From Molossus alvarezi (Eukaryota > Chordata > Mammalia > Chiroptera > Molossidae), in assembly GCA_037176705.1 (NCBI GenBank), contig CM073886.1, forward strand, positions 16,390,501 through 16,454,500: a stretch of DNA of 64,000 nucleotides, given 5' to 3'. The notes under the pieces were generated by a model, which worked only from the letters and a program-made list of their open reading frames with translations, did no database searches and was not told where the DNA came from. Of the stretch, positions 22,311-31,799 are shown in pieces (within the stretch, counting starts at the first letter, position 1; each line of letters starts with the position of its first letter). The position numbers and the translations under genes are program-made.

Positions 22311-24480
22311 ACAGATGCTGGATGGGGTCAAAGGGAGGCTTTCTGGACTGGGGAACACTGGATGCTATAAAAGCAAAGGTCAGATACTGAAAACAGAAAT
22401 AGTAAATGCAATTTTACAAATGAATGCAGAGAATCCCAGCAGCTCTTCCCTGACTCAGATCCTGTGAAGTGGCATTCAGGCCCAGACTATCCAGGCAGGA
22501 GATGGGAAGGTCTTCTCTGAGGATTCTGACCAGACCAAGATAACAGAACTAAAGGTGTTCACAGCTGGGGTTCTGCTTGCAATAATTTCAGCCAGCTGGA
22601 CAGCCGTGAATGTGACAAGGCCCTTCCACATGCACAGAGCTTCCAGTCTGCCTTTCAGCAGCCTATTCTCAAATAAGAGTAGGTGATCAAGGATAATCAG
22701 ACATCTTATATTTGCACCACCTCTAAAAGAAAACCAAGCAAGCAAACAAACAAAAAATAAAAAAGAACAGTCTGGAGGGAATATACACCATGCAGGGAGA
22801 AAATAAAATAACACATTAAACAAAAAGAAGAGATTGCATTTTTAAAAGGAACATTCAAAGGACTTTATTATGTTATTATAATAATTATTATCATTTTTAA
22901 TCCTTATCAGAGGATTTTTTTTTATTGATCTGAGAGAGAGAGAAAATGGGGGAGAGACAGAGAAAGAGAGAAACATCGATTGGTTACCTCCCCTACTCAT
23001 CCCGACCAGGGATCAAATGCACAGCCTAGGTATGTGCCTTGACTGGGAATCTAACCTACAACCTTTTTGTTGTATGGGACGATGCTCCAATCAACTGAGC
23101 TCCCCAGCCATGGCTCAAAGGACTTTTAAAAACTTTTGGAAACTAAAAATATGATAGCAGAAATGAACAATTATAAATGGAAAGGTTGGAGGAGGAAAAA
23201 ATATCAGAGAGAGAGAGAAGGAAAGAAACAGAAAGAAAAGGAAATAAAAAAAAAAAGCTAAGAACATTAGAAAACTTACATAGACAGTCCAACATACAAA
23301 TAATCAGAGCTTTAGAAGGGAAAAATAGAGAAAGTGGCAGAGAGGAAATCATCTAAGAAATAACTCTAGAAAATTTCCCAGAATGAATAGACACAAATTT
23401 CCAGATGAATGAATACCCACCAATGCCCAATTCTAAGCCTACTCCTAACACTTGTAGGGTATGGGATAGGAGTATAAATGAAGGCCAATATGGTATATGT
23501 CTAAATTTTTTAAGTTATAAACAAAGCTAACAAACTAATAAGTAAAATATGTTCTATCCTCCTACCTTGACAAATATACTTTCAGAACTACCTGGAAGGC
23601 CAGGTTCTAATATAGAATACTCAGGCTATTTGGAGTTCTGCCCCAGAAGATGGAAGGGTGGAGATTGCTGGCTCCTGCTGGCATTCCTTCACCTGCTCTC
23701 CTTTTCTTCCAACTCCTAGAGGTGTCCCACACTATAAAGGGCCTCAGCTGCATGCATGTGGACATTCCAAGCTCCATTGCTATCTCCACAAAGAGCTGTT
23801 TCTTGGTCACTCCAGAACATAAGCAAATAAGAGTGTTATGGTCTGTACCTGGATCAGATCTAGGGAAGATGACCAAATGGTTCCTGAAAATGGGCTTTGG
23901 ACACTTTGGACAAGGAATTCCAGGTTTCCAAGTATGTACCTAGGTTACTCTCAGAGTGTGGGATCTGAGCTGCCCAGTAGATTCTTTGTCCTATGGAAAG
24001 AAACATGGCTGAAGCACACCAGAGAGGGACTCTCTGAAGTATAGGGCCTAGGACAGAGGACACTCTCTTGCCCATGTCTCAGGGTGACTCTTCCCAGCCA
24101 GTTAGATGAAAAGAGATACACATAAGGCACATCATCGTATAATTTCAGAATACTGTGGCAGAGAGAAAATTCTAAAATTTAGGGGGACAGAGCCAACTAT
24201 CAGAATAACAATAGACTTCTCAACAGCAACACTGGAAGCTAGAAGACAGGAAGCAATAATTTCAGAATTTTGGAAGAAAATGGTTTCCAACCTAGAAGTG
24301 TATACCCAGCCAAACTTTCTATTAAGTGTAAGTAAAGAATAAAGGCAATTTTAGGCATGCAAATTTGCTCCCGAAGCACTTTTCTTTGGAAGTTACTGGT
24401 AGACGTGCCAAACTTAAACCTGGGAGTAAACAAGAAATGAGACACAGTAAAATGAGAGGCTATTCAGGAGAGAAGTGATG
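22311..24480 (+). mobile_element. Old L1 5' region and ORF1-like sequence
   Basis: 22440-22860 (ggggttctgcttgcaataatttc, ccagctggacagc) and 24105-24470 (ctcaacagcaacactggaagc, aacctagaagtgtatacccagcc) match the order of L1M/HAL1 5' and ORF1 regions. The middle, about 23420-24095, is foreign to that order and unidentified (two overlapping ORFs under 100 codons, no motif). A SINE sits at 22868. Confidence 0.45.
22868..23115 (-). mobile_element. SINE class C
   Basis: Antisense; TSD caaaggacttta (22856-22867) / caaaggactttt (23116-23127). Confidence 0.92.
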
Positions 24481-25061
24481 CCCCCCACCCCCTACCCCCA
24501 GGACAGGTGTATTTGTTCTCTGTTGTTGTGTGACAATTACCACAAATTTAGCAGTTTAAAACAATGCCCATTGACCTCCCATTTCCATAGATCAGAGGTT
24601 ATCAGGGCGGGGGCTTGGCTAGGTTCTCTGTCTGGGGTCTTTCAAAGCTGAATTCAAGGTGTTAGCTGAGCCACATTTTTTTTTTTTATTTCTTTTATTT
24701 TTTTCCCCACATCTTTATTGTTGGATGTAAAATGTATTACAGATGTTCCACATTTTTCCCCCATTGACCCCCTCCTCCCCACTCCCGCCCCCCTCCCACC
24801 TTTTCCCAAACTATTGTCCGTGTCCATTGGTTATGCATATAAGTTCTTTGGTTTATTTCTTCCCACCCCCCCAACCCCTTTCCCTTTGAGGTTTGTCAGT
24901 CTAGCAATGAATTTGTGCTTCTTAATCCCTTCACCTTTTTCATCCATTCCCCCAACCCCTTTCCCAACTGGCAACCAACAAAATGTTCTCTGTATCTATG
25001 AGAATGTTCCTGTTCTTCCTGTTCATTTTGTTTGTAGATTCCATTGTTGATAGATATGTAT

Positions 25062-25982
25062 TCATTGCCATTTTGTTTGCTCATATATTTTATCTTTTTC
25101 TTTAAAAAGACCCTTCATCATTTCATATAATAATGGTTTGGTAGTGATGAACTCCTTTAACTTTTTCTTGTCTGGGAAAGTTTTTATATGTCCATCGATT
25201 CTAAATGACAGCTTTGCAGGATAGAGTAATTTTGGTTGTAGGTTCTTGGTTTTCATCACTCTGAATATTTCTTGCCACTCCCTTCTGGCCTGCAAAGTTT
25301 CTTTTGAGAAATCAGCTGACAGCCTAATGGGAACTCCCTTGTAGGTAACTAGCTGCCTTTCTCTTGCTGCTTTTAGGATTCTCTCTTTGTCTTGAACCTT
25401 TTGCATTTTGATGATGATGTGTCTTGGTGTGGGCCTCTTGGGGTTCATCTTGTTTGGGACTCTCTGTGCTTCCTGGACTTGTATGTCTGTTTCCTTCACC
25501 AAGTTAGGAAAGTTTTCTGCCATTATTGTTTCAAACAGGTTTTCGATTTCTTGTTCTCTCTCTTCTCCTTCCGGCACCCCCAAGATGCGAATGTTGGCGC
25601 GCTTGAAGTTGTCCCAGAGGCTCCTTACACTATCCTCATTTTTTTGGATTCTTTTTTCTTTTTGCTGTTCTGGTTGGGCGTTTTTTGCTTCCTTATATTC
25701 CAAATCGATGGTTTGCTCCTTGGATTTACGTACTCTATTATTGAAGCTATGTAAATTATTCTTTATTTCAGTTAAAGCCTCCTTCGTTTCTAACTGTGCA
25801 GCAATCATTTCTGACTGGTACTTTTTTATGCTCTTGAGGCCCTCACTGAGTTCATTGAGCGTCCTTATAAGCAGTATTTTGAACTCAGCATCTGTTAGGT
25901 TGCTTATCTCCATTTCGCTTAGTTCTTTTCTTGGGGTTTTGTTCTGTTCTTTCATTTGGGACCTGTTTCTTTGTATCCTCAT
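25062..25982 (-). CDS. L1-type ORF1 protein (RNA-binding chaperone), intact 306 aa
   Basis: Open from ATG (MRIQRNRSQMKEQNK) to TGA. In LINE-1 this protein trimerises through a coiled coil, binds its own RNA and acts as a nucleic-acid chaperone in the cytoplasmic RNP. Visible domains: basic N-terminus 1-19; charged heptad-rich coiled coil about 20-115; RRM-like domain about 125-195 starting at KRANIRILGVPEGE and including AENFPNLVKE; C-terminal domain about 196-290 with TPRHIIIKM, ILKAARERQ, RLSADFSKETLQARREW and LLYPAKLSF. Human ORF1p is about 338 aa; this one is shorter at the N-terminus. The last residues (TKWQ) and the stop overlap the vestigial ORF2 ATG (25071-25069), a scar of ORF2 loss. 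An out-of-frame ATG-free leader precedes the start. Transcription would come from the element's own 5'UTR. Expression unknown. Confidence 0.85.
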   Translation of the reverse strand: MRIQRNRSQMKEQNKTPRKELSEMEISNLTDAEFKILLIRTLNELSEGLKSIKKYQSEMIAAQLETKEALTEIKNNLHSFNNRVRKSKEQTIDLEYKEAKNAQPEQQKEKRIQKNEDSVRSLWDNFKRANIRILGVPEGEEREQEIENLFETIMAENFPNLVKETDIQVQEAQRVPNKMNPKRPTPRHIIIKMQKVQDKERILKAARERQLVTYKGVPIRLSADFSKETLQARREWQEIFRVMKTKNLQPKLLYPAKLSFRIDGHIKTFPDKKKLKEFITTKPLLYEMMKGLFKEKDKIYEQTKWQ

Positions 25983-26559
25983 TTTGGCTGCCTCCCTGTG
26001 TTTGTTTCTGTGTATTACTTAATGAGAGGTATAGGGCTCGCTGAGACCCGATGCTGCTCGTTTGAAAGAATTTAGGAAAAACCTGAAGCAGGATCCAAGA
26101 CAGGCCAATCCTATGGTTAAGGAAGTAGCAACAGCTTGGGTGGGCTTGAAAGTTGTGTGGGGCGGGGCGGGGCAGGGCCTCAGGGAGTCAGCAGGGCGGG
26201 GCTACCAGTGTGAGCCAGGTTGCTGGAGTCCCAGATATGGCTTCTGTCTGCCGCCCCAGGGAAGGGCTCACCAAAGGAACAAAGGCCTCTTACAGCACGT
26301 TTGTCCCCGAGAAAGCCCCCTCTCCAGCCCTCGCTCCAGTGCCAAACAGCTCAGTTCTTCCCTGTATTTCTCTGGTGCCCCTCGAGCTGCCTCCCCTCCG
26401 AGCTTAGAGGGAGAGAGTCCGCTAAGTCCGTGCGCGGGCCCTTTAGGGAGCTGCCTGGGGCTCCAGCCAGGTCAGCTTCCCTGAGCCTCAGTTTCTGCTG
26501 GTTTTCCAGCCAGAAGTTATGGGGACTTCTCTTCCTGGCACTGGAACCCTGAGCGGGGC

Positions 26560-26879
26560 ACCTGGTGTGGGACGGGGACCCCTCAGTCCTCAGGAAGGAC
26601 CTTCCCAGCCGCGGGAGCCTCCTGATTTTTATCCGCCACACTTGGGTGTGGGACCAGCCCGTCGCGCCGCTGCCGCCACCCCTCGCGCCGCCGCCCCTCC
26701 TACCGGTCTGGATGTAGCTGCTTTTTTTTTTTTAATTCCGTAGTTGTAGGACTTCCATTCAACTTGATTTCAGGCGGTTTTGGATGATGGTTGTTCTGTA
26801 GTTTTGTTGTAACTTGGATGTGGTTGTGGGAGAACGCGATACTGCGATTCCCTACGCCGCCATCTTGACCGGAAGTCTC
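26560..26879 (-). promoter_or_regulatory. 5'UTR promoter of the half-L1, CpG-rich with YY1-type motif
   Basis: The first 25 bp of the element contain caagatggcggc (reverse strand, about 26857-26868), the YY1-type site known near the start of human L1 5'UTRs, where it positions initiation. Downstream, 26655-26710 is dense in CpG (cgtcgcgccgctgccgcc on the plus strand). Decayed versions of the same start (gtcaaatggtggc, gtcaaaatgatggc) occur in copies 1 and 3. Promoter activity is inferred. Confidence 0.6.
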
Positions 26880-26995
26880 AGCTGAGCCACATTTTTGCCT
26901 GGAGGATCTGAGGAGGAATCCACTTCCAAGATCACTCAGTTATTGGCAGAATCTGGTCCCTTGTATTTGTAGGACTAAAGGCCCCATTGTCTTTT

Positions 26996-27488
26996 TTTTT
27001 GTAAATTAATTAATTTATTTTTGTTACAGATATTTCTCCTTTTCCCCCCACTAATTCCCCCCTCCCCGCTCCTCCCCGCCCTATCCCCAGCTTTGTTGTC
27101 CATGTCCATTGGTCATGCATACATGCATGTAAGTTCTGTGGTTTATCTCTCCCCCACCACCCCTTCTTCTGGGGATTGTCAGTCTGTACCCCACTTCCAC
27201 GTCTCTGGGACTACCCCATTCCTCAGACTGTTATGTTCATTATATTCCACAAATAAGTGAGATCATATGATACTTGTCTTTCTCTGTTTGGCTTGTTTCG
27301 CTTAGGATAATACTTTCCAGGACCCTCCATGTTGTCTCAAAGGATAAGAGATCTTTCTTTCTTACAGCTGCATAGTACTCCATTGTGTATATGTACCACT
27401 GCTTTTTTATCCATTCGTCTACTGACGGACATTTGGGCTGTTTCCAGGTCTTAGCTATTGTAAATAGTGCTGCTATGAACATGGGGGT
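26996..27488 (-). mobile_element. 5'-truncated L1 3' end
   Basis: Antisense 490-bp insertion: 3'UTR with C-rich tract and tatgcatgcatac-like block, then an 80-codon open ORF2 end (27240-27482: [20 protein letters not shown]...MISLICGI). TSD not clear. Close in sequence to 48566-52512. Confidence 0.92.
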
Positions 27489-27600
27489 ATTTTGTCAGCT
27501 CTTAACCACCGTTAGGTCCTTGCCCTCTCCATCTCATCAACAGACAACATCAGGAAAGGGAAAATCTCTCTACTCACAATGCTTCTGACACCAAATGTGT

Positions 27601-28555
27601 ATGTTTTCCACACCAAACAATTCTCCAGTTCTCTATGGACACAAACTGGGTATCCTATGATTTAATTCTGACAGTACCCAGAGTTAGCACAGATCCCACA
27701 GGTTGAGGGCTCAGTCCCAGAAGACTGCCTCCCTCTTCAGATGCCAATTGCAAGTAGTAGGTTCCCAGGTTACCCACACTTTCATCTGATTGGCTACATA
27801 TTGAGGGTTCCCATGACCCTCTTTTTGGGTTGGATAATTTGCTATAATGGCTCACAGTACTCAGGGGAACACTTTACTTACTATTACCAGTTTATTATAA
27901 AGAATATTATAAATGACACAAATAGCCCTGGCCGGTTTGGCTCAGTGGTTAGAGGGTCGGCCTGTGGTCCTGAGAGACCGGGGTTCGGTTCCCGCTAGGG
28001 GCGCGTACCTCGGTTGCAGTTTGTCCCAGGCCCTGGTCGGTTGTGCAGGTGGCAGCCACTCGATGTGTCCCTTTCACGTCGATGTTTCTCTCTCTCTCTC
28101 TTCCTCTCTCTCCCTCCCGCTCTATCTGAACAAAAAATGGAAAAATGTCCTCGGGTGAGGATAAAAAAAAAAAAAAAAAAATGACACAAATAAAACAGCC
28201 AGTTAAAGAGGTACATGATGTGTTACCAACCCATCAGCATGATTGATTAAATCATTGGCTATTGGTGATGAACTCCATCCCTCTTTCCTTCTCAGAAGTT
28301 TGGGGGGTGGGACTGAAAGTTCCAACTCTGACCACAGGGTTGGTTTCTCCTGCAACATGCCCTGATCCTGAAACTTATCTAGGGGCCCACCTAGGGTCAT
28401 CTCATTAGCATAAACTCAGGTATGGTTGAAAGAGGCTTATTATGAATACCAAGAGATGATCCTCTCATCCCTATCACTCAGGAAACTACAAGAGTTTTAG
28501 GAGCCCTGTGCCAGAAACTAGGAAGAAGACCAAATGTATAAGTCTTTTATTGCAA
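27601..28555. mobile_element. LTR-like ancient repeat, family not resolved
   Basis: 27640-27910 and 28180-28555 read as one repeat split by a SINE. gcatgattgattaaatcattggc, ggggcccacctagggtcat, cattagcataaactcagg and cactcaggaaactacaagagttttaggagc are blocks I associate with ERVL-class LTRs. No gene. Confidence 0.5.
27925..28178 (+). mobile_element. SINE class A, young
   Basis: Perfect TSD aaatgacacaaata at 27911-27924 and 28179-28192, ~18-base pure A tail, many intact CpGs. One of the youngest SINEs here. Confidence 0.97.
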
Positions 28556-28880
28556 TGTCACAGTCCGGCACATTGAGTCCCTCTTGGAGTCTCTCCGACT
28601 TCCTCCTCTACCACATGCCAAAAGAAAACTTTGCTTGGAAAGAGTAATGTGATTAGGTCAGGCCCACTTGGAAACTCTCCCCTACTAGGAACCTGAATCA
28701 CACCTGTAACATCCCTTTTGATGTGTAAAGTATCAAGGGCCAGGTTCACTGGGGTCATTTCTAGAATTTTGCTGCTTCAGTGAGGGTGAAAGGAGGTCCC
28801 AGGGTGACTGCTATACAGTCAGTCCTGCTGAAGAAGCCAGCAAACTCTGGGGTAGATTTCTTCAAGACAAAATTGACTTT
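28556..28880. other. No gene recognised
   Basis: Moderate-GC sequence, possibly another MaLR-like fragment (atgtgattaggtcaggcccac), without open frames of note. Confidence 0.4.
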
Positions 28881-28893
28881 AAAAATATGTTTG

Positions 28894-29141
28894 GCCTTGG
28901 CCATTTTGGTTCAGCAGTTACAGCATCAGACTGTGGACTGAAGGGTCTTGGGTTTGATTCCTGGTCAAGGGCACGTGCCTGGGTTGCAGGTTTGATCCCT
29001 GGGCCATCTGGGTTGTTCAGGAGGCAACCAATCGATCTGTCTTCTCACATCCATGTTTCTCTCTCTCCCTCTGTCTCCCTACCTCCCTTCTACTCTATTT
29101 AAAAATAAATGAAAAAATAACCTCAGGTGAGAATGTACAAG
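28894..29141 (+). mobile_element. SINE class A
   Basis: TSD aaaatatgtttg (28882-28893) / aaaatgtgtttg (29142-29153). Confidence 0.93.
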
Positions 29142-29211
29142 AAAATGTGTTTGAACATATTGAGAGATTTTTCCCTACTTGGGAGAGAGTCTGTAGTTGT
29201 ATTACTGATTT

Positions 29212-29235
29212 AAAAAATAATAATAATAATAATAA
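29212..29235. repeat. (AAT)n microsatellite
   Basis: Seven or so AAT units. Confidence 0.93.
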
Positions 29236-29266
29236 ACAAATACAACAGCAAAAGACATAGAAAACT

Positions 29267-29496
29267 GCCCTGGCCAGTTTGGCTCAGCGGTTAGAGCGTC
29301 AGCCCTTGGACCAAAGAGTTGCGGGTTTGATTCCGGTCAAGGGCACATACCTCAGTTCCATCCCTGGTCCTGGTTATGGCCGTGAAGGAGGCAACCAATT
29401 GATATATCTCTCTCACATCGATGTTTCTCTCTCTCTCCCAACTACTCTATCTAAAAATCAATGGAAAAATATCCTCAGGTGAGAATTTAAAAAAAA
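29267..29496 (+). mobile_element. SINE class A
   Basis: TSD agaaaact at 29259-29266 and 29497-29504; the right copy abuts the head of a class C SINE, so it landed at that SINE's 5' border. Confidence 0.92.
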
Positions 29497-29504
29497 AGAA
29501 AACT

Positions 29505-29680
29505 GCCTTGGTCGGGTAGGTTATTGGTTAGAGCATTGTCCCAATATGCCAAGGTTGTGGGTTCAATCCACAGTCAGGGCACATACAAGAATCAACCAAT
29601 GAATGCATAGAGAAGCGAGACAATAAATCTCTCTCTCAAATCAGTAAATTAAAAACAACACAACAACAACAAAAAACTAA
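29505..29680 (+). mobile_element. SINE class C
   Basis: gccttggtcgggtaggttattggtta head, caaccaatgaatgcat body, (aac)n tail. 29681-30175 to the right is AT-rich, unidentified, without a gene. Confidence 0.88.
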
Positions 29681-30727
29681 GCCAAAAACCAAACCAAAAC
29701 CCAAAATTAATAAAAAACAAGAAAAAATGTTGCTCAGGAAAGAAAAAGTAATTGTAGCATTCATGTGGCTCAGAGGTTAGAATAGTGTGCTACACAATAA
29801 TATAAAACCCAAACATTGATCTAACAAAAAAGAAAGAAAAAAAACCTATATATTTAATTTTGGATGATAAGGGCAGGGGACGTGTGTGTGAGTGAGAGCG
29901 TGTATTGGAGGAGGTGCGTGAAAGTGAAATGCTGGTCTTCTACAATAGAAAGTGTCTCTAATTTAAAAGTTAAGAAGAAGGAATATAAATATATTACATA
30001 TAGTGATAGGGAGGTAAATAACGGGGGAAATCAGCTAAAAGAGTTAAAAGTTAGGTGTGTGGGCAGAGAATAATCTTTTTTGTAATGAATCTTGTAAAAT
30101 TCCTTTACTCTTTATGTTGATGTATATCTTAGATAAAAATAAAAATTTAAAGAGGGGAAAATTTTAGAAAACTGACATACCCAGGCCTCCAAATTCAGCT
30201 CTTCTCTCTTCTTATTATCTAGATCATCTCAACCACCTATGGCTTCAACTCCCGCTTATTTTCTGGAGACTCCCAAATTCTCACCTTCCTCCCAAGGCCT
30301 ATACCTGTGCAATCAAATTCTTACTAGGCATCTCTACCTGGCTGACCCACAACACCTCTAACCCAGCTTGTCCAACCTGTCCATTTTCCCTAGCTCGCAA
30401 CCTGACCCCAGACCTGCACCTGTATTTCTTGGCTCAGTGCATCTGCCCAGGTGTTAAATCAGAGACACAGGAGGGTCCTAAACACCCCTGCCCCCTCACC
30501 CGACATTGAATCAATTTTATTTCCAGCCCTATTGCTACTATTGAAGATCCCATATCTAATCTGGACTCTTATAATAGTGTCCTCATCTTATTTCTTATTT
30601 GCTCCAATCTATTCTATGTACCACTTCCAAAAAGATCCTTCAAATAAACAAACAAGTAAAAATGGTTTAAAAGCCCTTTCAGGCTAGTCTAGTTGCCTGC
30701 AGGATAACACCTAAAATCTTAAGTTCA

Positions 30728-31117
30728 AAGGATAAGAGATCTTTCTTTCTTTCAGCTGCATAGTATTTCATTGTATATATGTACCTTAAGAGTATCATGC
30801 TAAGCGAAATAAGCCAATCAGAGAAAGAGAAATACCACATGATTTCCCTTATTTGTGGAATATAATGAACAAGGTGGGCTGATGAACAAAATAGACCCAG
30901 AGACATAGAAAGGAGTATGGTTCAGGCTGACAAACCTCAGGGTAGGGGGGCAGGGGGGATGGAGGAGATGAAACAAAGAACTTATATGCATGTATGCATA
31001 ACCAATGGACATAGACAACAATGCAGGGGGTGGGGAGGCAGGGGGCAGGAAGGTGTATGGGGAGGAAAAGGAGAAACATCTGTAACAAAAATAAATTAAT
31101 AAAAAAATAAATAGAAT
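30728..31117 (+). mobile_element. L1 3' end with inverted 5' segment
   Basis: About 60 bp of antisense ORF2 end (30728-30786, aaggataagagatctttc) is joined at about 30787 to sense ORF2 end and 3'UTR (agtatcatgctaagcgaaataagcc ... tatgcatgtatgcataacc ... acatctgtaac). TSD aaaatcttaagttca (30713-30727) / aaaattttaagttca (31118-31132). This is the expected product of twin priming, with a ~25-bp loss at the joint. Confidence 0.92.
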
Positions 31118-31133
31118 AAAATTTTAAGTTCAG

Positions 31134-31363
31134 CCCAGCTGGTGTGGCTCACTGATTGAGTGTCGACCCATGCACCAAGAGGTCGCCAGTTCGATTCCTG
31201 ATCAGGGCACATGCCCAGGTTGTGGGTCCGATTCCTAGTGGGGGGCATGCAAGAGGCGACCAATTGATGTTCTCACTCATCGATGTTTCTCTCCCTCTCC
31301 TTCCTTCTTCTCTCTCTAAAAAACAACAACAAAACAAAACAAAAAAAAAAAACAGAAGAAAAG
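31134..31363 (+). mobile_element. SINE class B
   Basis: TSD aaaat(c/t)ttaagttcag at about 31118-31133 and 31364-31379; the left copy is the right TSD of the L1 in front. Confidence 0.95.
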
Positions 31364-31799
31364 AAAATCTTAAGTTCAGAACATAAGGCCCTAAATACCT
31401 GTCTTCGGATGTTCTTGACAATCATTGTCCTATGAGTAAGCTGTGTGGCAATTGTACCATCTGCTACAGCCCCCATTTGCAGTTTCCCCCAAACCACACA
31501 TTCCCTCCTCCAGGTTCATCTGCTGCTCTTCCTCCCACCCCCACCCCCTTACCCCTTTCCACCTGCCCAACAAAGTCCTACCCACCTCCCCCACTTCCCA
31601 GGTTTAAAAAGGTTTAAGGTGGCATCTGCTTCCATGTGAGGCAAATCCTTCAGGGAGAGCCAGGCGGCCAAGCCTCTGCATCCCGCCTTGAGTCTGCTGC
31701 CCGAGTTCACTGCAACCATCACACTGACTGCCCTCATTGTGAAGCCTGACAGTTAGAAAATGCTTGCTGAATGAATGAATGTTAAACAGAAGCTATGTT

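Larger units (their letters stand above)
24681..26879 (-). mobile_element. ORF1-only half-L1 (HAL1-like) retrotransposon, full length, intact ORF (copy 2)
   Basis: Complete insertion of 2199 bp bounded by the perfect 17-bp TSD agctgagccacattttt (24664-24680 and 26880-26896). On the minus strand: 5' end gacttccggtcaagatggcg, ~900-bp CpG-rich 5'UTR, one ORF (25982-25062, 306 codons), then a ~380-bp 3'UTR with C-rich (sense G-rich) tracts, AATAAA at 24719-24714 and an A-rich tail. ORF2 is absent. Right after ORF1, a vestigial ORF2 start (ATGGCAATGAATACATATC, compare ATGGCAATAAAT at 54082 in another L1) joins within ~30 nt to sequence resembling the ORF2 end/3'UTR (ggaatctacaaacaaaatg). HAL1 elements are known as LINE-1 derivatives with ORF1 only, mobilised in trans. 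Intact ORF, intact CpGs and identical TSDs point to a recent insertion. Confidence 0.88.
24505..27600 (-). mobile_element. MaLR (MLT1-like) LTR, antisense, split twice
   Basis: Left part 24505-24680 (gtatttgttctctgttgttgtg, acaattaccacaaattta, caaagctgaattcaagg), middle 26897-26990 (gaggaggaatccacttccaag, ggcagaatctggtccc), right part from about 27489 (ccttgccctctccatctc). Host of the ORF1-only element at 24681-26879 and of an L1 3' end at 26996. Family by resemblance only. Confidence 0.6.
30176..31790 (+). mobile_element. L2 LINE 3' part, split by an L1 and a SINE
   Basis: Two blocks (30176-30727 and 31380-31790). The first reads like the L2 RT C-terminal region (ctgacccacaacacctctaaccc, aatctggactcttataatagtgtcc). 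The second ends like an L2 3' end (agaaaatgcttgctgaatgaatgaatg). Non-coding fossil. Confidence 0.65.

Noticed and set aside
25408..26022. 204-codon plus-strand frame
   Set aside because: Exact antisense shadow of the intact ORF1 at 25062-25982.
26062..26743. Frames of 74-140 codons with proline/serine-rich peptides
   Set aside because: Antisense or unrelated frames over the half-L1 5'UTR; high GC makes long chance frames.
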